From Chlamydiae bacterium RIFCSPHIGHO2_12_FULL_27_8 (lineage in GTDB: Bacteria > Chlamydiota > Chlamydiia > Chlamydiales > SM23-39), in assembly GCA_001796155.1 (NCBI GenBank), contig MGLU01000007.1, positions 1-10,448 on the forward strand: a DNA stretch of 10,448 bases, read 5' to 3'. Position numbers and translations under genes: made by a program. Under the pieces are notes generated by a model. That model was given only the letters and a program-made list of their open reading frames with translations. It made no database searches and was not told the origin of the DNA. Shown piece by piece: positions 6,300-10,448 of the stretch (position 1 is its first letter; the number at the start of each line of letters is the position of its first letter).

Positions 6300-6999
6300 C
6301 TCCTTCCAATTTATCTGATAAGAATCGTATTTTTTTTTCTTGCATATATTGCAATTTCAAACCTTGTATCTCTTGCATTTTCGTATTAATGTTTTCTTGA
6401 AATTGATTTTGCAATTCCAAATTGCCATCAATTTGATCCAAAATTTCTTGCATAAGATCAAGAGCTGTATTAAATTCATTTTTAACGGAAAGGTAATCAC
6501 ATAAATCAAAAGAACATTTTATTTTATTCAATGAAATATTCATTATAAAAAAAACTCTTGTAGCTAGATCCCCAAAGTCTTTTTCCAAAAGTCTTTCAAT
6601 AAAAAAGTACATTGCAGTATCTTTTGATTCTGAAAAAGAAAATTTTTTTATTTTATTAAAAACAACATCAAGAAATTCCATTTTATGCTCTATAGATAAA
6701 AAAGCACTGAATTTATCAAAGATCATCATTGCAAAATGTACAAAAGATTTTACATTGGAAGTGCTGTTGTATTCACATGCTTCATAAAAAAGTCTTTCAA
6801 TATTTTGATTAAAATAACTACTATCAATCATTTTTTCATTTTTCTGAAATAAATTGACTATTTCTAAAATAGCAAAAATTATCTGATCAAAAGAAATTTC
6901 ATGAAAAGACTCTCTCTTGGTTCTTTCAGCTTGGGCCAAGAAATCATACACTGTTAAAAATTTACTATCCCTTATTGAAACAGATGAAATTGAACTCAT
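6289..6999 (-). CDS. Hypothetical helical protein with C-terminal coiled coil
   Basis: I do not recognise this 236-aa protein. The N-terminus (MSSISSVSIRDSKFL) is Ser-rich, polar and lacks a signal peptide. The middle (~35-180) is built of amphipathic helices rich in Phe and Ile, and residues ~182-230 are Gln/Leu/Lys-rich with coiled-coil character. No transmembrane helix or catalytic motif is visible. The start is well supported by AGGAGA about 5 nt upstream of the ATG, and codon use appears similar to the neighbouring genes. It is monocistronic on its strand and its last 11 nt overlap the end of surE, so the transcripts would be antisense at their 3' ends. A Chlamydiota-specific protein, possibly a type III secretion substrate or chaperone partner, would fit the N-terminus and helical make-up, but this is a guess from general features. 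Confidence 0.8.
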   Translation of the reverse strand: MSSISSVSIRDSKFLTVYDFLAQAERTKRESFHEISFDQIIFAILEIVNLFQKNEKMIDSSYFNQNIERLFYEACEYNSTSNVKSFVHFAMMIFDKFSAFLSIEHKMEFLDVVFNKIKKFSFSESKDTAMYFFIERLLEKDFGDLATRVFFIMNISLNKIKCSFDLCDYLSVKNEFNTALDLMQEILDQIDGNLELQNQFQENINTKMQEIQGLKLQYMQEKKIRFLSDKLEGVRF

Positions 7000-7085
7000 T
7001 TTTATCTCCTAAAATTTATTGAAAGAGTATACACCAAAAAGACACTATAAGAAAAGGATTCTTTCAAAAAAATTTAGAATTTCTA

Positions 7086-7115
7086 TTGTTAAAAAAAGGA
7101 TTGATAGGTTAAACT
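7086..7115 (+). promoter_or_regulatory. Possible promoter for the tRNA-Val/tRNA-Asp/yitT unit
   Basis: TTGTTA (7086-7091) and TAAACT (7110-7115) are separated by 18 bp, each matching 4 of 6 consensus bases. Initiation would fall about 11 nt before tRNA-Val. The match is weak in an AT-rich background. The rest of the gap 7000-7132 shows no other clear signal. Confidence 0.3.
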
Positions 7116-7132
7116 TGTGTCTCAAGTATTAA

Positions 7133-7205
7133 GGGCGTATAGCTCAGTTGGTAGAGCGCCTGCCTTACAAGCAGGTGGTCATAGGTTCGAGTCCTTTTGC
7201 GCCCA
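7133..7205 (+). tRNA. tRNA-Val (TAC)
   Basis: The acceptor GGGCGTA pairs with TGCGCCC (one T-G) with discriminator A. The anticodon loop CTTACAA gives TAC (Val), with a perfect CCTGC/GCAGG stem. The T stem ATAGG/CCTTT has a T-T mismatch at pair 50-64. The 3' CCA is not encoded. tRNA-Asp starts 9 nt downstream. Confidence 0.97.
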
Positions 7206-7214
7206 TAAAAACTT

Positions 7215-7288
7215 GCGGGAGTAGTTCAATTGGTTAGAGCACCGGCCTGTCACGCCGGAAGTTGCGGGTTCGAGCCCCGTCTCCCGCG
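7215..7288 (+). tRNA. tRNA-Asp (GTC)
   Basis: The acceptor GCGGGAG pairs fully with CTCCCGC and the discriminator is G, as expected for Asp. The anticodon loop CTGTCAC gives GTC, with a CCGGC/GCCGG stem, and the T arm GCGGG-TTCGAGC-CCCGT has one G-T pair. CCA is not encoded. The yitT-type gene begins 18 nt after the 3' end. Confidence 0.98.
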
Positions 7289-7306
7289 TTTATTCAGGAA
7301 AGTCTT

Positions 7307-8209
7307 ATGCAAGTAAAAAAAACTCAGAAATCATTTTGGAGCTTTTTTGGTCAAATTATAGGAACAACAATCGGTGCATTGCTTGCAGCACTTGCTATTA
7401 GGGTATTCCTATTTCCCCATCAATTAATCGATGGCGGGGTAGTAGGTCTCGCACTAATTTTTGCAAGGCTTTTTGGAGACGGTTATCTTTCATACTTTTT
7501 AATACTGTTTAACCTTCCTTTTATATATTTATCATATAAACACATCAGAAAATCTTTTGTAGTGCATATGGTCATTGCAACAGTGTTATTTGCTACATTT
7601 CTATCTCTTTTTCAAAACATTCCTACCTTTGATGGTGAATTTTTAGAAATTATTCTTCTAGGCGGCGTTCTCTTGGGAGCCGGAGTAGGACTAATTATTA
7701 AAAATGGAAGCTGCACTGACGGTACAGAAATTTTAGCTATAATTTTAAACAGAAGAACCGGATTTACTGTAGGTCAGATAATTTTAACATTCAATATATT
7801 TATATTTGCTATTTATGGATTTATTTTTAAAGACTGGCATATAGCATTAAAATCTTTGATGACATATATAGTAGCATTTAAAATGATAGACATTGTGATT
7901 GCAGGTCTTGATGAAGTCAAATCAGTTTTAATAATGACATCCAAACCAAAAATTGTAACAAATCTAATAACTCATGAATTAGGTTTAGGTCTTACTGTAA
8001 TACCCGGTATAGGCGGATTTTCCGGTGAAGAGCGAAATATATTATTTGTAATTGTTGAAAGACTTGATCTTTCCGAATTAAAAGATCTTGTTTTAAGAGA
8101 AGATCCAACAGCATTTTTAGCTATTGAAAATTTACATGAAATTGCATATGGAAAAGCAGTATCTAGAGTTTCTAGAAAAGTTAAGAAAAAAAAGTTTTTT
8201 AATAATTAA
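7307..8209 (+). CDS. YitT/DUF2179 family membrane protein
   Basis: This 300-aa inner-membrane protein is of the YitT family, whose transport role is unproven. The N-terminal part (~10-205) has about five or six hydrophobic helices with the family signatures FPHQLIDGGVVGLALI and NGSCTDGTEILA. The C-terminal ~75 residues form the soluble DUF2179 domain (SVLIMTSKPKIVTNLI, then GLGLTVIPGIGGFSGEE). The domain order and length are normal. Translation from an in-frame upstream codon would run through tRNA-Asp, so the start is the ATG at 7307, with AGGAAAG about 6 nt upstream. Only 18 nt separate it from tRNA-Asp with no promoter visible between, so the mRNA is probably released by tRNA 3' processing. 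The stop overlaps that of the convergent accC by 4 nt. Confidence 0.93.
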   Translation: MQVKKTQKSFWSFFGQIIGTTIGALLAALAIRVFLFPHQLIDGGVVGLALIFARLFGDGYLSYFLILFNLPFIYLSYKHIRKSFVVHMVIATVLFATFLSLFQNIPTFDGEFLEIILLGGVLLGAGVGLIIKNGSCTDGTEILAIILNRRTGFTVGQIILTFNIFIFAIYGFIFKDWHIALKSLMTYIVAFKMIDIVIAGLDEVKSVLIMTSKPKIVTNLITHELGLGLTVIPGIGGFSGEERNILFVIVERLDLSELKDLVLREDPTAFLAIENLHEIAYGKAVSRVSRKVKKKKFFNN

Positions 8210-9567
8210 TTTAATCTAAACTTTATTCCTTTTAAAATAAGATCGTCGATATAATTCAAGTTATAGTTTCCGTTAACAAAGTTTTCATCTTCCAGAATAA
8301 ATAGATGAAAACCAATTGTTGAATTTACCCCGGTAATATGAAATTCCTTTAAAGCTCTTTTTGCAATGGAAATAGCCTCTTGTCTATCTCTAGCTTTGAT
8401 AATTAATTTAGCAATCATAGAATCATAAAATGGAGGAATAACATATCCGCTGTAGCACGCACTATCCAAACGGACATTTGGACCTCCCGGTGGAATATAA
8501 TCTATAAGTTTACCGGGGGAAGGGGCAAAATTATTTGCAGGATCTTCAGCATTTATTCTGAATTCAAACACATGATTTTTAAATTTTATATCTTTTTGTT
8601 TTATTGTAATCCTTTTATCCATAGCAATTTTAAATTGCTGTTTTACAATATCTATTCCTGTTAATTCTTCAGAGATTGCATGCTCAACCTGAAGCCTTGT
8701 ATTTACTTCCATAAAATAAAAATTATTTTTTTCATCAATTAAAAATTCAACAGTTGCTGCAGAATAATAATTTGCTTCTTCAATAATATTAATTGCACAC
8801 TGTGTAATTTTTTTCCTCAGCGGAGAAGAGATTTTTGGACTTGGAGCTTCTTCAATTAGTTTTTGTCTTCTTCTTTGAATAGAACAGTCTCTTTCTCCTA
8901 AATGGATAATATTTCCGAATTTGTCAGCTAAAATCTGCACTTCAATATGCCTTGGATTTTTAATCATTTTTTCTAAATAAATATCAGAGTTATTGAATGA
9001 TGCTTCAGCTTCTGTTTTTGCACTTATAAAATTTTTAATAAATTCAGGTTCCGAATATGCAGTTCTAATACCTTTTCCACCACCGCCGGCAGAAGCTTTT
9101 ATAAATATTGGAAAGCCTATTTTTCTAGCTTCTATTAATGCATGATCAATATCTTTTACCGCTCCATCAGTTCCTTGTATAACAGGACATTTTACTTTTT
9201 TTGCTATTTCTTTTGCTTTAGATTTATCACCAAGTTTAAGAATTGATTTTGAAGATGGTCCTATAAAAGTTATTTTACAGCTCTCGCAAATTGCAGCAAA
9301 TTTAGCATTTTCCGATAAAAATCCATATCCCGGATGTATTGTATCTGCATTTGTAATCTCACATGCAGATAAAATATTTGAAATTTTTAAATAAGATTCT
9401 TTTGACGGTGAATCCCCAATGCAGATAGCCTCATCAGCTAGAAGAGTATGCAGAGCCTCTTCATCTGCCTTGGAATATATAGCGACTGTAGAAAGCCCGA
9501 GGTCATGACAAGCTCTAATTATTCTTACTGCAATCTCGCCTCTATTTGCTATAAGTACTTTTTTCAT
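8206..9567 (-). CDS. accC: Biotin carboxylase subunit of acetyl-CoA carboxylase
   Basis: AccC uses ATP and bicarbonate to carboxylate biotin on the carrier protein AccB, the first half-step of malonyl-CoA formation for fatty acid synthesis. The 453-aa length is standard. The N-terminal Rossmann-like domain starts KKVLIANRGEIAVRIIRAC. The ATP-grasp domain has Lys157, the glycine-rich loop GGGGKG (161-166), His207, Lys236, Glu274 and Glu287 in FMEVNTRLQVEH, and Arg337 in FRINAEDP. All correspond to catalytic residues of the E. coli enzyme, so activity is expected. The ATG overlaps the accB stop as ATGA, which couples translation of the two subunits in similar amounts. The carboxyltransferase genes (accA, accD) are not here. 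In Chlamydia rplM follows accC; here a convergent yitT-type gene lies there instead. Confidence 0.98.
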   Translation of the reverse strand: MKKVLIANRGEIAVRIIRACHDLGLSTVAIYSKADEEALHTLLADEAICIGDSPSKESYLKISNILSACEITNADTIHPGYGFLSENAKFAAICESCKITFIGPSSKSILKLGDKSKAKEIAKKVKCPVIQGTDGAVKDIDHALIEARKIGFPIFIKASAGGGGKGIRTAYSEPEFIKNFISAKTEAEASFNNSDIYLEKMIKNPRHIEVQILADKFGNIIHLGERDCSIQRRRQKLIEEAPSPKISSPLRKKITQCAINIIEEANYYSAATVEFLIDEKNNFYFMEVNTRLQVEHAISEELTGIDIVKQQFKIAMDKRITIKQKDIKFKNHVFEFRINAEDPANNFAPSPGKLIDYIPPGGPNVRLDSACYSGYVIPPFYDSMIAKLIIKARDRQEAISIAKRALKEFHITGVNSTIGFHLFILEDENFVNGNYNLNYIDDLILKGIKFRLN

Positions 9568-9968
9568 TCAATTTTAAATAATTTTGTTCCAAATTCAACA
9601 GGATCTGTATTTTTAACTAAAATTTCTTTAATAACACCTTTTTTGTTTGCCCTTACTTCATTTAGAACTTTCATGGCTTCAATTATGCAAACAATGGTAT
9701 CTTCAAATACTAAATCTCCTATTTTTACAAATGCAGATTTATCAGGAGATGAGCTGTGATAAAAAGTTCCAACCATTGGAGAAGTTATAAAATTTTCTTG
9801 CTTTTTAGGTAAAATTTCTATTTTTTCTTCAACTTTGATCTTTGTAGGTTCTCTCTCATCAAATCCTCTTTCAATCTCAATTTCAAACTCGCCTTCCTTA
9901 TAATGAATTTTTTTGAGTTGATGTTCTTCAAGCAGGGATATTATTTTTTTAATATCTTTGAGATCCAT
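9564..9968 (-). CDS. accB: Biotin carboxyl carrier protein of acetyl-CoA carboxylase
   Basis: AccB carries biotin between biotin carboxylase and the carboxyltransferase. The 134-aa protein has a short helical N-terminus (DLKDIKKIISLLEEH), a brief charged linker (~35-58) shorter than the Ala/Pro-rich linker of E. coli, and the biotinyl domain (~60-134). The biotin is expected on Lys100 within IIEAMKVLNEV. SPMVGTFYHSSSPD (63-76) is the typical start of the domain, including the loop seen in bacterial AccB. It begins 2 nt after the efp stop with only a weak AGAG site, so it probably depends on translational coupling to efp. Confidence 0.97.
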   Translation of the reverse strand: MDLKDIKKIISLLEEHQLKKIHYKEGEFEIEIERGFDEREPTKIKVEEKIEILPKKQENFITSPMVGTFYHSSSPDKSAFVKIGDLVFEDTIVCIIEAMKVLNEVRANKKGVIKEILVKNTDPVEFGTKLFKIE

Positions 9969-9970
9969 TT

Positions 9971-10448
9971 TTAGACTCTTTGTATAAATTCATTTGTCGA
10001 AGTATCAATTTTCACAACATCCCCTACTTCAATAAACAAAGGAACATTTATTTTAGCTCCTGTTTCTAAAATTACTTCTTTTGTGGTATTTGAAACGCTG
10101 AGCTTTCCATCAGAACTATCAGTTTTCACAACCATCAGTTCTAAAAAGATAGGCAGTTCAATTGAAAATACCGAATCTCCATAAAAATAAGCTTTAACTC
10201 TTATTCCTTCTTTTAAAAAATTAATTTTTTCATTTAAAACTTTTTGTGAAACTATCACATTTTCCAAATTATCAATATCTAAAAAAAGATATCCGCTTCC
10301 ATCGGGATATAAATATTCTATTGTGTGCTCAAGTAAAGATACCTCTTTAATTTCCTGATTAGGTTTGAAGTTTTTTTCTATAACCTCATCCGTCATCAAA
10401 TTTCTAAGTTTAGTCTTTATAAAAGCACTACCCTTTGTACCTGCTATT
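9971..10448 (-). CDS. efp: Elongation factor P, chlamydial EF-P1-like paralogue (5' end outside window)
   Basis: EF-P binds between the ribosomal P and E sites and relieves stalling at proline runs. An internal start at 10399 gives only the last two domains, but the frame stays open to the window edge and reads IAGTKGSAFIKTKLRNL, the end of the N-terminal KOW-like domain, so the gene is partial here only because of the window. The two C-terminal OB domains are complete (from EKNFKPNQEIKE to the final FIQRV). The lysine that is modified in many EF-Ps is present, but the usual PGKG loop is AGTKG. Sequence such as VFSIELPIFLELMVVKTD, VGDVVKIDT and the terminal QRV is what I remember of Chlamydia CT122. 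The following accB and accC support that assignment. Confidence 0.93.
   Translation of the reverse strand, partial: IAGTKGSAFIKTKLRNLMTDEVIEKNFKPNQEIKEVSLLEHTIEYLYPDGSGYLFLDIDNLENVIVSQKVLNEKINFLKEGIRVKAYFYGDSVFSIELPIFLELMVVKTDSSDGKLSVSNTTKEVILETGAKINVPLFIEVGDVVKIDTSTNEFIQRV

Noticed and set aside
7262..7306. Upstream extension of the YitT-type protein
   Set aside because: The extra residues are translated tRNA-Asp sequence; the ATG at 7307 has its own ribosome site.
9448..9759. Plus-strand open frame across the accB/accC junction
   Set aside because: Antisense to two clear enzyme genes.
10399..10448. Truncated EF-P lacking its first domain
   Set aside because: The frame continues without a stop to the window edge and encodes the expected N-terminal domain sequence; the gene is cut by the window only.

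Overview
The window reads as an AT-rich genome of the phylum Chlamydiota, probably an environmental or otherwise non-Chlamydiaceae lineage. The strongest evidence is the right end. A divergent elongation factor P, a biotin carboxyl carrier protein and a biotin carboxylase follow each other in the order efp-accB-accC. This is the order I recall from Chlamydia trachomatis (CT122-CT124), and the EF-P sequence resembles the chlamydial EF-P1 paralogue more than the canonical EF-P. The genus cannot be fixed from sequence alone.

Bases 1-2744 look like an accessory segment beside the 3' end of a tRNA-Tyr gene. The window opens with an almost perfect 76-bp palindrome. Three minus-strand genes follow, listed here in transcription order: a YhcG/DUF1016-type PDDEXK nuclease, a two-domain protein (an NNPGN-type lysozyme-like domain plus a DUF3892-like domain), and, translationally coupled to it, a small membrane-anchored DUF4431-like protein. 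The last two look like a secreted cell-wall effector with its immunity protein. The segment is bracketed by two similar copies of a 13-bp motif, TATTRCTGTCCCA. No integrase is visible in the window.

Bases 2745-6299 hold tRNA-Tyr, tRNA-Thr and a small SEC-C zinc-motif protein, all on the minus strand. A compact plus-strand operon follows, with a TtcA-like PP-loop enzyme (tRNA thiolation), a PutP-type sodium/solute symporter and SurE (5'/3'-nucleotidase). The short divergent region between the SEC-C gene and the operon contains a good sigma70-like promoter with an inverted repeat lying across its spacer.

Bases 6289-8209 hold a helical, coiled-coil protein of unknown function on the minus strand that overlaps the end of surE. 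A plus-strand tRNA-Val/tRNA-Asp pair follows, then, 18 nt later, a YitT/DUF2179 membrane protein that is probably co-transcribed with the tRNAs. Bases 8206-10448 carry the minus-strand efp-accB-accC cluster, with efp cut by the window edge. Gene packing is tight: both convergent gene pairs overlap and I found no convincing intrinsic terminator anywhere.
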